Source: Streptomyces plumbidurans
GTDB taxonomy: Bacteria; Actinomycetota; Actinomycetes; Streptomycetales; Streptomycetaceae
Direction of reading: 5' to 3'
Assembly (NCBI RefSeq): GCF_019857225.1
Contig: NZ_JAFJSY010000025.1
Span: 62,001 to 126,000, forward strand
DNA length: 64,000 nucleotides
Shown: positions 37,314-46,192 of the stretch, in pieces
Numbering within the stretch: position 1 is the stretch's first letter
How the letters are laid out: the number at the start of each line of letters is the position of its first letter
The notes under the pieces: model-generated
Databases searched by the model: none
Seen by the model: only the letters and a program-made list of their open reading frames with translations
What the model was told of the DNA's origin: nothing
Program-made: the position numbers and the translations under genes

Positions 37314-38330
37314 ATGGTTGACCGGCGCTCGCTCATCGACGCCCCCGAGCGGCGGTCCATCGCCGCGACCGACTTCGAGCTGCGGCAGGCGGGGGATTCC
37401 CTCATGCTCAGCGGCTACGCCTCCGTCTTCGACCACCCGTACGACGTCCTCGGCGGCGCACCGCGCGGCTGGACCGAGGTGGTCGACCGGCGGGCGTTCG
37501 ACGTGACGCTGGCCAACAAGCCCGACGTGCACCTCCTTATCAACCACGAGGGCATGCCGCTCGCACGGACCAAGTCCGGCACCCTGCGCCTGGGAACGGA
37601 CGCGCGCGGGCTGCTGGTGACCGCGGACCTCGACCGGCGTGACCCGGACGTGCAGCGCCTCGAGACGAAGATGGCCCGGGGCGACATGGACGAGATGTCG
37701 TTCGCGTTCCGCGTGAAGAACGACGCCTGGTCCGACGACGACTCCCAGCGCCGCCTCACCGAGGTGTCCCTGCACAAGGGTGACGTCAGCGTCGTCAACT
37801 TCGGCGCCAACCCCGCCACGTCCGCCGAGCTGAACATGCGCTCGGTCCTCGACTACCTCACCAGCGTGCACCCCGACGACGCGGCCGCCGAGCTGCGCGC
37901 GCTGGGACAGTCCGCGGCCGGCGACATGGTCCGCGCCGGCGAACGCCTCGCCGAGCTGCGCCGGCTGATGCCGGGCCGGGAGGCCCGCGCGCTGAGCCGC
38001 GCCGAGGCCTTCGCGGTCGTCGCCGGCGACCTGGAACTGTCGGAACGCGCCGACCAGGGCAACATCACCACGCCCAACGCGGCAGACCTGAACGCCGCGG
38101 CCCGCCAGTACGCGGCCTCCCGCGGCTGGGCGATGCCGAACGGCTCGTATCCGATACGGCCGGCGAACATGCACGGCGCCTCTGACCTGGAGGCCGCGCT
38201 GAGGGCAGTGGGCCGCGGCAGCGGATCGCACGACGCGATCCGCAAGCACATCGCCACCCGCGCCCGCGCGATCGGCCTGTCCGACCAGATCCCGTCCAAC
38301 TGGAACCCGGACGGGAGCATCAGCGGCTGA
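37314..38330 (+). CDS. prohead protease (HK97 family) with C-terminal DUF6582-like domain
   Basis: A 338-residue protein. The first 180 residues are the HK97 prohead protease: LMLSGYASVFDHPYDVLGG, VHLLINHEGMPLARTKSGTL (with the catalytic His), and a DEMSFAFRVKNDAW-type segment with the serine. The remaining 150 residues are a helical linker and a C-terminal block, AARQYAASRGWAMPNGSYPI ... LEAALRAVGRG ... VRKHI-like and IPSNW, resembling DUF6582, which is often appended to actinophage proteases or scaffolds. It probably cleaves the capsid delta domain. The extension may be scaffold-like. Confidence 0.88.
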   Translation: MVDRRSLIDAPERRSIAATDFELRQAGDSLMLSGYASVFDHPYDVLGGAPRGWTEVVDRRAFDVTLANKPDVHLLINHEGMPLARTKSGTLRLGTDARGLLVTADLDRRDPDVQRLETKMARGDMDEMSFAFRVKNDAWSDDDSQRRLTEVSLHKGDVSVVNFGANPATSAELNMRSVLDYLTSVHPDDAAAELRALGQSAAGDMVRAGERLAELRRLMPGREARALSRAEAFAVVAGDLELSERADQGNITTPNAADLNAAARQYAASRGWAMPNGSYPIRPANMHGASDLEAALRAVGRGSGSHDAIRKHIATRARAIGLSDQIPSNWNPDGSISG

Positions 38331-38391
38331 CCAGCCGCAGCACCCCCTAAAACCAACCGCGATCCGGCACGGACTCGCGGCGCTGTCGCAC

Positions 38392-38435
38392 GCCTGGCAC
38401 TGGCGCACGGCGGCTCATCACGGCCTGGCACTGGC
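38392..38435. repeat. 13-bp direct repeat before the capsid gene
   Basis: GCCTGGCACTGGC occurs at 38392-38404 and 38423-38435, 31 bases apart, in the 142-base gap between protease and capsid. It may be a regulatory site for high capsid expression or an RNA-processing element. No promoter hexamers are obvious. Confidence 0.4.
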
Positions 38436-38472
38436 CGCCGTCATGATCCCCACGCCAGACAGGAGACTCGTC

Positions 38473-39858
38473 ATGGACGAGCGTCTCAAGCGGCTCATTG
38501 CTCGTCGCGAGCAGGCCGCGAAGGACCGCGAGCAGCTGCTCGCCCAGCGCAAGGCCATCGTCGACATCGCCGAGGAGGAGGCCCGCGAGGACCTCTCCCC
38601 GGAGGAGGACACCGAGTTCCGCGGCCTGACCGAGCAGGTCAAGACCAAGGACGAGGAGATCCGCGCGTTCGACGAGCGCATCACCGAGCTGTCGGAAGAG
38701 GCCGAGCGCGAGCAGCAGGTCACCGCCGGCGCGGCAGCGGTCCGCCGGGCGCAGGCCCGCGTGCAGTCCGTCACCGAGGGCCGCACCTACGACCAGCACA
38801 GCGGCCGTTCCTACATGCAGGACCTGATGCGGGTCCAGCTCAACATGGACGGCGACGGCACCGCGATCGAGCGGCTGCGCCGTCACGCCCAGGAGGTCGA
38901 GACCGACAAGGAGTACCGCGACCTCACCCGCACCGACGGTGCCGGCGGCTACTTCGTGCCGCCGCTGTGGCTCATGTCGCAGTACGTCGAGCTCGCCCGC
39001 GCGGGCCGCGCGTACGCGAACCTGTGCAACGGTGAGGCGCTGCCGCCGGGCACGGACAGCATCAACATCCCGAAGCTGGCCACCGGCACCGCGACCGGCA
39101 TCCAGACCGCGGACAACGGCAGCGTGCAGGAGACCGACCTCACGGACACCTCCGTGACCGCCCCGGTGCGCACCATCGCCGGTCAGCAGGACGTCGCGAT
39201 CCAGCTCCTGGACCAGTCGCCGATCAGCTTCGACCAGGTCATCTTCCGTGACCTGGTGGCGGACTACGCGACCAAGCTGGACCTGCAGGTCATCTCCGGC
39301 TCGGGCAGCTCCGGTCAGGTGACCGGTGTCCGCAACACGTCGAACATCGTCACCATCTCGGCGGGCACGGCCACCGTGTCTGCGATCTACAGCAAGATCG
39401 CGGACGCGGTGCAGCGGGTCCACACCTCCCGCTTCATGCCGCCGACCGTCATCGTGATGCACCCGCGCCGCTGGGCGTGGTTCCTCGCCGCGGTCGACTC
39501 GCAGGGCCGGCCCCTGGTGGTGCCGGACGCGGGCAACCCGATGAACGCGGTCGCCACCCTCGGCGCGGTCGGCTCGCAGCAGGTCGTCGGGCAGATGCAC
39601 GGCCTGCCGGTCGTGACGGACCCGTCCATCCCGACCACGCTGGGCACGTCCACCACCGAGGACGTCATCCACGTGCTGCGCGCCTCGGACCTGCTGCTGT
39701 TCGAGTCGGGGATCCGTACGCGGGTGCTGCCGGACGTCGGCTCCGGCAACCTCACCGTCCGTCTCCAGGTGTACGGCTACCTGGCCTTCACGGCGGGCCG
39801 CTACCCGCAGTCCGTCGTCGAGATCGGCGGTGCGGGCCTGGTCGCACCGTCGTTCTGA
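38473..39858 (+). CDS. major capsid protein (HK97 fold)
   Basis: A 461-residue protein starting at the ATG at 38473, which has an AGGAGA site; an upstream in-frame ATG at 38443 lacks one. The N-terminal 100 residues are a coiled-coil delta/scaffold domain (DERLKRLIARREQAAKDREQLLAQ; EEAREDLSPEEDTEFRGLTEQVKTKDEEIRAF). They are followed by the HK97-fold shell: GAGGYFVPPLWLMSQYVELARAGRAYANL, INIPKLATGTATG, and the long C-terminal VIVMHPRRWAWFLAAVDSQGRPL ... GLPVVTDPSIP. It forms the icosahedral head after protease cleavage of the delta domain. Confidence 0.93.
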   Translation: MDERLKRLIARREQAAKDREQLLAQRKAIVDIAEEEAREDLSPEEDTEFRGLTEQVKTKDEEIRAFDERITELSEEAEREQQVTAGAAAVRRAQARVQSVTEGRTYDQHSGRSYMQDLMRVQLNMDGDGTAIERLRRHAQEVETDKEYRDLTRTDGAGGYFVPPLWLMSQYVELARAGRAYANLCNGEALPPGTDSINIPKLATGTATGIQTADNGSVQETDLTDTSVTAPVRTIAGQQDVAIQLLDQSPISFDQVIFRDLVADYATKLDLQVISGSGSSGQVTGVRNTSNIVTISAGTATVSAIYSKIADAVQRVHTSRFMPPTVIVMHPRRWAWFLAAVDSQGRPLVVPDAGNPMNAVATLGAVGSQQVVGQMHGLPVVTDPSIPTTLGTSTTEDVIHVLRASDLLLFESGIRTRVLPDVGSGNLTVRLQVYGYLAFTAGRYPQSVVEIGGAGLVAPSF

Positions 39859-39885
39859 CAGGCCGAGCAGAAAAGGGCAGCCGTC

Positions 39886-40614
39886 ATGCGCGTCATCGTG
39901 GCGGCTGCCGGAAGCCAGAAGAAGTGGGGCGGACACCTCGGCGTCCGCTCCCACTTCGCTCCCGTACGCAGCGTCCTGGAGGGCGACGAGCCCGCCGTGC
40001 CGCTGCTGGAGCGGACGCTGACGCAACTGGCCGCCTACACGAGCGATGTGTGGCTGACCGTGCCGGCCGACGAGCCCGGCCCGTACGAGGCGCTGGCCGC
40101 CGCGCACGGGGCGCGCACCCACCAGGCGGACGCGGCAGCCCGCAACGAGTTCGAGTCGTCCCGGCCGGTGTGGCGGCCGGACACCGTCAACGTGCTGCTG
40201 CTCGGGGACGTGTGGTTCACCGACCGTGCCCTGGACACGATCCTCACCGCGGCGGCCGTCACCAGCACTGATGACGACGGGTTCCGGTTCTTCGGCCGGG
40301 AGCACGCCTCAACCGTGACCGGCACGCCCTGGGGTGAGATCTTCGCGAACTCCTGGCGCGGCCGGAACAACGACCGCATGTCCGCGCTCACCGACGCCAC
40401 ACGCCGCGAGCAGGACGCGGGCCGGGCCGATCCGACGAAACACGGCTGGACGATCCTGCGCATGCTCCAGGGCACCCCGCTACGCCAGCACGAGGTCCGG
40501 CCGCCCTGGTGGGTCGAGATCGACGACGCCACCGACGACCTGGACTTCCCCGACGACTACCGCCGCCACCCTGCCACCCGCGGCCTGACCCCTGGAGGCA
40601 CCGCGTGCGCGTGA
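39886..40614 (+). CDS. nucleotidyltransferase-like GT-A protein (probable virion glycosylation)
   Basis: A 242-residue protein with a GT-A/MobA-like start (MRVIVAAAGSQKKWGGHLG), a PLLERTLTQLAAYTSDVWLTVPADEPGPYEAL core and VNVLLLGDVWFTDRALDTIL, where the L-G-D strand is the metal-binding position of nucleotide-sugar transferases. It lies between the capsid gene and a glycosyltransferase gene, an unusual place for sugar enzymes unless they act on the capsid. It may make an activated sugar or transfer it. The exact reaction is not clear. Confidence 0.75.
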   Translation: MRVIVAAAGSQKKWGGHLGVRSHFAPVRSVLEGDEPAVPLLERTLTQLAAYTSDVWLTVPADEPGPYEALAAAHGARTHQADAAARNEFESSRPVWRPDTVNVLLLGDVWFTDRALDTILTAAAVTSTDDDGFRFFGREHASTVTGTPWGEIFANSWRGRNNDRMSALTDATRREQDAGRADPTKHGWTILRMLQGTPLRQHEVRPPWWVEIDDATDDLDFPDDYRRHPATRGLTPGGTACA

Positions 40615-41294
40615 TCGGCCTGCTGTCCTGGTACGAGGAATCGCCCGCGTGGCTCGCCCAGTGCGTCGCCTCCGCAGCGAAGATCTGCGACCACCTGATC
40701 GCGGTCGACGGGCCGTACGCCCTGTTCCCCGGCGCCACCCGCAAGGCCGCCTCGGGCAGCGAGCAGGCGGACATCATCGCCCACACCGCGGCAGGTGCCG
40801 GAATGGGCTGCACCATCCACACGCCGCGGCAACCGTGGTGGGGCAACGAGGTCGACAAGCGGGACTTCATGTTCCGCCTCGGCATGACGTTCGCCGAGGC
40901 CGGTCGCGACTGGTTCCTGCGCATCGACGCCGACGAGACCCTTGTCGACGTCCCCGCAGACGTCCGTAAGCAGCTCGCCGACACCGATCTGGACGTCGCC
41001 GAGGTCCGGCTCTGCGAGCGAGGCGAACGCGATACGCAGACGCCGCTGCGGGTGCTGTTCAGGGCGCTGCCCGGCATCGGCATCCAGCAGGCCCACTACG
41101 TGGTCACCGCCCCGGGCGAGAACCGTGTCAAGGTCCTGGCCGGCAATCAGACCGTGCACCGCCTGGAGCCGGCCGAAGCTCTCTGGGACGTGCGGCTCGA
41201 GCACCAGACCAAACAGCGCACCGCCGAGCGCAAGGCGCTCAAGGCCGAGTACTACGCGATGCTTCCCGACATTGAGCAGGTGAAGGAACTATGA
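40605..41294 (+). CDS. glycosyltransferase (family 2-like)
   Basis: A 229-residue protein with VIGLLSWYEESPAWLAQCVASAAKICDHLIAVDGPYALFPG (GT-A start with a V-D-G acceptor-side strand) and RDWFLRIDADETLVDVP, where DADE is the DxD-type metal site. The C-terminal third is a basic helix region. GTG start with a GGAGG site, overlapping the previous gene by 10 bases. Together with the gene upstream it likely glycosylates a virion protein (capsid is next door) or, less likely, teichoic acid. Confidence 0.8.
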   Translation: MRVIGLLSWYEESPAWLAQCVASAAKICDHLIAVDGPYALFPGATRKAASGSEQADIIAHTAAGAGMGCTIHTPRQPWWGNEVDKRDFMFRLGMTFAEAGRDWFLRIDADETLVDVPADVRKQLADTDLDVAEVRLCERGERDTQTPLRVLFRALPGIGIQQAHYVVTAPGENRVKVLAGNQTVHRLEPAEALWDVRLEHQTKQRTAERKALKAEYYAMLPDIEQVKEL

Positions 41295-41566
41295 GGAATA
41301 TCCACGCGGACTACAAGGCCGCCTACATCGCCGAATACCAGGGATACAAGACGGCCGGACGCGAGGAAGACGCGGCCGTCGTGGCTCAGATCCTGCGCGA
41401 CAGCTACGGCCACGAGGTGGAGCCGGAGCAGGAGCGCGCCGACGCCGACCGGCCCGCGGAGAACACGGCGCAGCCGCCGGCACCGGCCAGGGGCACGGCA
41501 GCCGCCAAGAAGGCCCCGGCGAAGAAGGCCGCGGCCCCGGCCAAGCCGCAGACCGACAGCAAGTAG
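41291..41566 (+). CDS. small head-associated protein with Lys/Ala-rich tail
   Basis: A 91-residue protein: an N-terminal helical region (HADYKAAYIAEYQGYKTAGREEDAAVVAQILRDSYGHE) and a Lys/Ala/Pro-rich tail (AAAKKAPAKKAAAPAKPQTD) reminiscent of histone-H1-type tails. The ATG overlaps the glycosyltransferase stop. It may bind packaged DNA or link head to connector. Small proteins of this type are common in this slot in actinophages. Confidence 0.65.
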   Translation: MRNIHADYKAAYIAEYQGYKTAGREEDAAVVAQILRDSYGHEVEPEQERADADRPAENTAQPPAPARGTAAAKKAPAKKAAAPAKPQTDSK

Positions 41567-41596
41567 CCGCGCGGTACTCACGGATCGGAGGGCGAC

Positions 41597-43834
41597 GTGT
41601 CGCTGCCTGCTGGCGTCACCGGTGTGACGGTGTCCTCCGACAAGCCGCTGTGCCTGCCCGACGGCACCCCCTACGAAGGATCGATCTTCTTCGACGGGCC
41701 GGACCTCGTCACCATCGCCGGGCAGGACGTCGTACTCGGCGGCTCCGCCGAAGCCGTCTTGGAGGACGGCGAGTACTCGATCATCCTGGCCCCGAACGAC
41801 ATCACAGGCATGTCGCCGACGGGCTGGGCGTACAAGGTGCGCGGCCAGTTCAGCAACGCACCCGGCTGGGTCCGCTACATCACCCTGTCGAAGAACGACA
41901 CGTCGGTGTCCCTCGCCGAGGTCCTCGTGCCCGACCCGGACACCGGTGAGTTCACGGTCGTCGCCCCCGCGTCGACGTTCCTCGCCAAGGCGCAGAACCT
42001 GGCCGACGTGCCCGACAAGGCCGCGGCGCGCGAGCACCTGGAGCTCGGCGGGGCGGCGCTGCTCGACGTCGGCACCGACGAGGACACGGTCGCGGCCGGC
42101 GACGACCCGCGGTTCGGTGAGGTCAACGGGGTCACGGTGTCGGGTACGCCGGCGGCCGGACAGGTCCTGACCGCCACCGGCACCACTGCCGCGGAGTGGG
42201 CGGCCGCGTCCGGCAGCAGCCCCGAATGGGTCTTCGACATCACGGACCCGGCGTACGGGGCGGTCGGGGACGCGGTCGTCGTCAGCGACGGCGCGGTGAC
42301 CGGCGGCGTGGCTACCCTGACCTGCGCCACCTCCGCTCCGTTCCACAGCGGCCTCGTCGGCAAGTCGGTCCTGATCCAGGGGGCCGGTGCGGACGGTGTG
42401 ACCGCGTTCGCCACGACCTTCGCGAGCTTCAGCAGCAGCAGCGCGATGGGGCTGACGGACACGCCGCCGACCAGCATCACCGATGCCGTGGTCGTGTTCG
42501 GCACGAACAACTACGACGCCGTACGGGCCGCCACGCAGGCCGCCGAGGACTACCTCGCCGCCGGCCACGCCTACGCGCAGGTGTTCACCCCGCCCGGCGG
42601 GTACGTCATCGACGGGCCGCTGGACACCAGCAAGAGCGGCAACGGGCAAGTCCCCCTCGACGTCTACGCCACGACCGGCGTGAAGAAGATCCCGCACTTC
42701 AAGGGCGCCGGGTCCGGGGCAGGCGTACGGCACTGGGAGCAGCTCGTTCCGCAGATCGCCGGATCGTGCTGGATCAGCTTCGGGTTCTACGCCTCGACGT
42801 CGGCGCAGACCAGCGACCTGAACGCGAACGGCAACCCGGGCATCATCAGCGGCCCCAACGAGGGCAGCAGCAACGGGCTTGCGTACGGCGCGAGCGGCCG
42901 CTTCAGCAACATCATGCCGGTCCTCGAGGACATGGCCTTCCTCGTTCCGCACTGCCGCTTCGGCATCACCTGGGGCGCGGCGAACTTCTTCGGCTGCGCG
43001 AACGCCCACGTCCGCAACGTCAGCGTGTCCTCGCTGGGCGTGGTCCCCAGCGCGACCGACTACACGTCGCCGGGAGTGTTCGCGACAGGCCTGTCCATCG
43101 GCATCCTCATGCCGGCGCCCGGCAACAACGACCTGTCCATTGTGGACAACCTGTCGATCCAGGGCGGCTTCACCTACGGGATCTTCTTCAGCGAGCACAC
43201 GCTCGTCACCCGGATCATGGTCCTGTACTGCTGGGCGGCCCTGTGCCTGGTGGGCACGTACGCCGGATCCAACGGTGCGGCGCATTCGATGCGGGTGCTG
43301 TCGGCGTCCGTTGAGTCGTGCACGCACGAGGTGTACATCGTGGGCGCCGGGTCAGGCGGCGTCGGCCCGATCGTCGACATCGAGTTGTCGACCGAGTCCA
43401 GCACCCCGAACATCGACGGCAACTCGGTCGGCGCGCTGATGGCCGCCGTCGGGCTGCTGCGGCTGACCGGCCTGTTCACCCCGGCCGGAGTCAGCACCGC
43501 CCACCCGACCGGCATCGAGGTCATCGACGGGCAGTCGCCGCGGGCGATCCGCCGCGTGAGCGCGGACTTCACGGCGCGGCCCATCGACCGGACCCTGCTG
43601 TGCGACACCACCTCGGCGGGCATCACCGGCACGCTGCCGGACGCCGACGTCAACCCGGTGCAGTACACGCTCCGCAACGTGGGCGTGAACACGCTCACCG
43701 TCGCCACGACGAGCTCGCAGCCGATCCACCTCGGCGACGGGACCAGCGCCACCAGCACGACGCTCGCCAACGGTGAAGCCCTCACCGTCGAGGCGGCCTA
43801 CGACGGCACGACATGGGGCTGGTATGCGATCTGA
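41597..43834 (+). CDS. beta-helix fibre/spike protein encoded next to capsid
   Basis: A 745-residue protein. The N-terminal 110 residues are a beta-rich attachment domain (VTVSSDKPLCLPDGTPYEGSIFFDGPD ...). A YDAVRAATQAAEDYLAAGHAYAQVFTPPGGYVIDG segment follows, a pectate-lyase-type beta-helix opening. A long right-handed beta-helix region comes next (many short G/S/T/N-rich turns), then a C-terminal beta domain. Such proteins are tailspikes or decoration fibres that bind or depolymerise surface polysaccharides. Its place between capsid and connector, not by the tail genes, suggests a head or neck fibre. No catalytic triad was confirmed. Confidence 0.7.
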   Translation: MSLPAGVTGVTVSSDKPLCLPDGTPYEGSIFFDGPDLVTIAGQDVVLGGSAEAVLEDGEYSIILAPNDITGMSPTGWAYKVRGQFSNAPGWVRYITLSKNDTSVSLAEVLVPDPDTGEFTVVAPASTFLAKAQNLADVPDKAAAREHLELGGAALLDVGTDEDTVAAGDDPRFGEVNGVTVSGTPAAGQVLTATGTTAAEWAAASGSSPEWVFDITDPAYGAVGDAVVVSDGAVTGGVATLTCATSAPFHSGLVGKSVLIQGAGADGVTAFATTFASFSSSSAMGLTDTPPTSITDAVVVFGTNNYDAVRAATQAAEDYLAAGHAYAQVFTPPGGYVIDGPLDTSKSGNGQVPLDVYATTGVKKIPHFKGAGSGAGVRHWEQLVPQIAGSCWISFGFYASTSAQTSDLNANGNPGIISGPNEGSSNGLAYGASGRFSNIMPVLEDMAFLVPHCRFGITWGAANFFGCANAHVRNVSVSSLGVVPSATDYTSPGVFATGLSIGILMPAPGNNDLSIVDNLSIQGGFTYGIFFSEHTLVTRIMVLYCWAALCLVGTYAGSNGAAHSMRVLSASVESCTHEVYIVGAGSGGVGPIVDIELSTESSTPNIDGNSVGALMAAVGLLRLTGLFTPAGVSTAHPTGIEVIDGQSPRAIRRVSADFTARPIDRTLLCDTTSAGITGTLPDADVNPVQYTLRNVGVNTLTVATTSSQPIHLGDGTSATSTTLANGEALTVEAAYDGTTWGWYAI

Positions 43835-43846
43835 GAGGCGGCCCGC

Positions 43847-44392
43847 GTGGCGATCGTGAACCTGACGGACGCGAAGAAGCAGCTCAACATCGACGTCTCC
43901 GACACGGACGACGACCTCGAGCTCCAGCTGTACATCGACGCGCTGCACGTGCCGATCGAGCGGGAGCTCGGCCGGATCGTCGAGCAGCGCACCTTCGTCG
44001 ACGAGTTCGACCTCGCGTCCGGCACGACACAGGTCCTGCTGCGGTCGGTGCCGGTCGCCTCGCTGACGAGCATCGCCGCCGTGGACGGCTCGACCAGCTG
44101 GTCCGTCGACCCCGCAGTGATGCACCTGAACGGCGCCTCCGGCAGCGTCACCGTCCTGTCCGGCGCCCCGTTCACCGGTCTCGTCACCTTCACCTACGTG
44201 GCCGGGCCCGCGGTGGCGGCCGCCAACGAACGGCTCGCCGCGCTGATCATCCTTCAGCACCTGTGGGAGACGCAGCGCGGCCGCATGGGCGCGGTCCCGG
44301 GCGGCGGAGGCGAGTTCATGATGCCCGCCGGCTACCTGATCCCGAACCGGGCCGCCGAGCTGCTCGGCACCCAGCTTCCCGGGATCGCCTGA
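43847..44392 (+). CDS. head-tail connector (gp6-like adaptor)
   Basis: A 181-residue protein with LTDAKKQLNIDVSDTDDDLELQLYIDALHVPIERELGRIVEQRTF and later NERLAALIILQHLWETQRG, the helical pattern of Gp6/connector adaptors that bind under the portal ring. It begins the head-to-tail joining set and has a GGAGG-like site 12 bases after the spike gene. Confidence 0.82.
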   Translation: MAIVNLTDAKKQLNIDVSDTDDDLELQLYIDALHVPIERELGRIVEQRTFVDEFDLASGTTQVLLRSVPVASLTSIAAVDGSTSWSVDPAVMHLNGASGSVTVLSGAPFTGLVTFTYVAGPAVAAANERLAALIILQHLWETQRGRMGAVPGGGGEFMMPAGYLIPNRAAELLGTQLPGIA

Positions 44393-44856
44393 TGACGAGG
44401 TCCTCGCGTGTTCCGGCGCTCATCGACAGCTTCCTCGAGCGCCTCCAGGCGGCCGACGGCCTTGCTGGTGTGCAGGTCGTCGACGGGCCCCTCGTCTCCG
44501 ATTCCGCGAAGAGCGAGTGGGTGTTCGTCGGCTACGACGGAGACCCCGAGGGCGACTTCACGACCAGCCAGACCACCCAGCAGTGGGCGGGCCTGGGCGC
44601 GAAGGCGAAGAACGAGGACATCATCCTGACCGGAGCGGTCCTCGTGCGGCAGGGCTCGACGAAGGTCAAGCCGTGCCGAGACCGGACCTTCGCCATCTTC
44701 GCCGAGGTCGAGGCCGTCGTCCGCGCGGACCCGGCGCTCGGTCTGGGCACGCCGACCGTGTGCTCGGTGGCGGAACACACCTTCCACACCGAGCAGACCG
44801 CGACCGGCATTCAAGGCCGTCTGCCGTTCACTTTGACCTGCTCGACACGCATCTGA
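44392..44856 (+). CDS. head-tail joining / tail terminator-like protein
   Basis: A 154-residue protein (VPALIDSFLERLQAADGLAGVQVVDGPLVSD; EWVFVGYDGDPEGDF) with a C-terminal beta region (LPFTLTCSTRI). Position between the connector and the tail tube and size fit a tail-completion or tail-terminator (gpU-like) protein. TGATG-coupled to the connector. Confidence 0.7.
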   Translation: MTRSSRVPALIDSFLERLQAADGLAGVQVVDGPLVSDSAKSEWVFVGYDGDPEGDFTTSQTTQQWAGLGAKAKNEDIILTGAVLVRQGSTKVKPCRDRTFAIFAEVEAVVRADPALGLGTPTVCSVAEHTFHTEQTATGIQGRLPFTLTCSTRI

Positions 44857-44878
44857 CCCTGAGCCAAGGAGAGAGCCG

Positions 44879-45151
44879 ATGGGCGCCGTACGCCTGCGCA
44901 ACCTCGGGGAGGCCGTGCACCTGTACGCGCCCCCGTCCAGCCCCAACAGCCTGCCCGTCGAACAGGGGCAGGTCATCACCGTCGCCGGACCGCTCGAGGA
45001 GACCGACGACGCGTGGATCTGCGGTGAGGGCGACGCCCGCCGCGCATTCCCGAAGTCTCAGTGGGGTGTCGAGGACACGCCCGCGAAGACGTCCCGCAAG
45101 CCCGTGAAGGCCGCCGAGGGGGCCGTTGAGGAGAAGGGTGGCGAAGTCTGA
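44879..45151 (+). CDS. small head-tail region protein
   Basis: A 90-residue protein with an N-terminal beta domain (VRLRNLGEAVHLYAPPSSPNSLPVEQGQVITVAGPLEETDDAWICGEG) and a basic/acidic C-terminal tail. It lies between tail-terminator and tail-tube genes and overlaps the latter by a single base. Likely a connector or stopper-associated protein; not recognised by motif. Confidence 0.65.
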   Translation: MGAVRLRNLGEAVHLYAPPSSPNSLPVEQGQVITVAGPLEETDDAWICGEGDARRAFPKSQWGVEDTPAKTSRKPVKAAEGAVEEKGGEV

Positions 45152-46179
45152 TGACGACTGGCAGCGGTCTCGACGCACAGCTGATGGTCGGCGAGGAGGT
45201 CACCTGGGGGACTGCGGTCACCCCGAACAAGACCTTCGAGTTCAACGACGAGTCCCTGAAGCTGGACCCCACGTTCCTCGAGCCGACCGGCCTGCGCGTC
45301 GGCACGAAGTACAAGCGCGCCAGCCGCGTGTCCATCTCCCGCCAGTCGGTGTCCGGTGACGTCACCCTGGAACACGCCACGAAGGGCATGGGCGTGCTGT
45401 GGAAGCACTGCCTGGCCTCGTCCGCGTCGGCGACGCAGATCGACACCACCACGGCATACGAGCAGATCCACGTCCCCGGCGACTTCCGCGGCAAGGGCCT
45501 CACCGTGCAGGTGGGCCGGCCGGAGCCGTCGACAGGCACCGTGCGGCCGTTCACGTACGCCGGGTGCAAGGTCGGCTCGTGGGAGCTGTCCGTCTCCGAC
45601 AACGCCATCCCCACGCTGAAGGTGACGTTCGACGGCCGCAGCGAAGCGACCGCGACGGCGCTGGCCGCGGCCTCGTACCCGTCCGGGTCGAAGGTGTTCA
45701 GCTTCGCCAACGCCACGCTCACGCTGGGCGGCACCGTCGCCACGGCCACCGGGAAGACCAGCGTCAGCGGCGGCGTCGCCGTCGCGACGGTCGTCACCGA
45801 GGTCAGCGTGTCCGGGGCCGCGCCGATGGCCACCGACCGGTTCGGCATCGGCAACGCCGGCCTGAAGTCGGAGCAGCTGGAGAACGACACCCCGACCGTC
45901 ACCGGCAGCCTTACCGCCGAGTTCAACAAGACGGAGCTGTACGACCACTTCACGGCCAACGACACGCTGCCGCTGGTCCTCACCCTCACCGGTGACGACA
46001 TCGAGGGCGGCAACCTAGAGACCCTGGAGGTCATCCTCCCGGCGGTGAAGCTGAAGGCTGCAGCGCCGAACGTGGGCGGCCCCGACATCGTCTCCATGTC
46101 GACGGACTTCGAGGCCTACAGCGACGAGACCAACCCCGTCATCCAGGTCCGCATCGTCTCCTCCGACACGACTCTGTAG
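45151..46179 (+). CDS. major tail tube protein
   Basis: A 342-residue protein of beta-rich tail-tube type: TTGSGLDAQLMVGEEVTWGTAVTPNKTFEFNDESLKLDP at the start, SRVSISRQSVSGDVTLEHATKGMGVLWKHCL and a C-terminal block (VLPLVLTLTGDD-like, then VGGPDIVSMSTDFEAY). The start 'LDAQLM-x-GEE-x-TWG' is a common tail-tube signature in actinophages. It stacks as hexamers to make the tail. Start coupled to the gene upstream. Confidence 0.88.
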   Translation: MTTGSGLDAQLMVGEEVTWGTAVTPNKTFEFNDESLKLDPTFLEPTGLRVGTKYKRASRVSISRQSVSGDVTLEHATKGMGVLWKHCLASSASATQIDTTTAYEQIHVPGDFRGKGLTVQVGRPEPSTGTVRPFTYAGCKVGSWELSVSDNAIPTLKVTFDGRSEATATALAAASYPSGSKVFSFANATLTLGGTVATATGKTSVSGGVAVATVVTEVSVSGAAPMATDRFGIGNAGLKSEQLENDTPTVTGSLTAEFNKTELYDHFTANDTLPLVLTLTGDDIEGGNLETLEVILPAVKLKAAAPNVGGPDIVSMSTDFEAYSDETNPVIQVRIVSSDTTL

Positions 46180-46192
46180 GGGTATCCGCACT

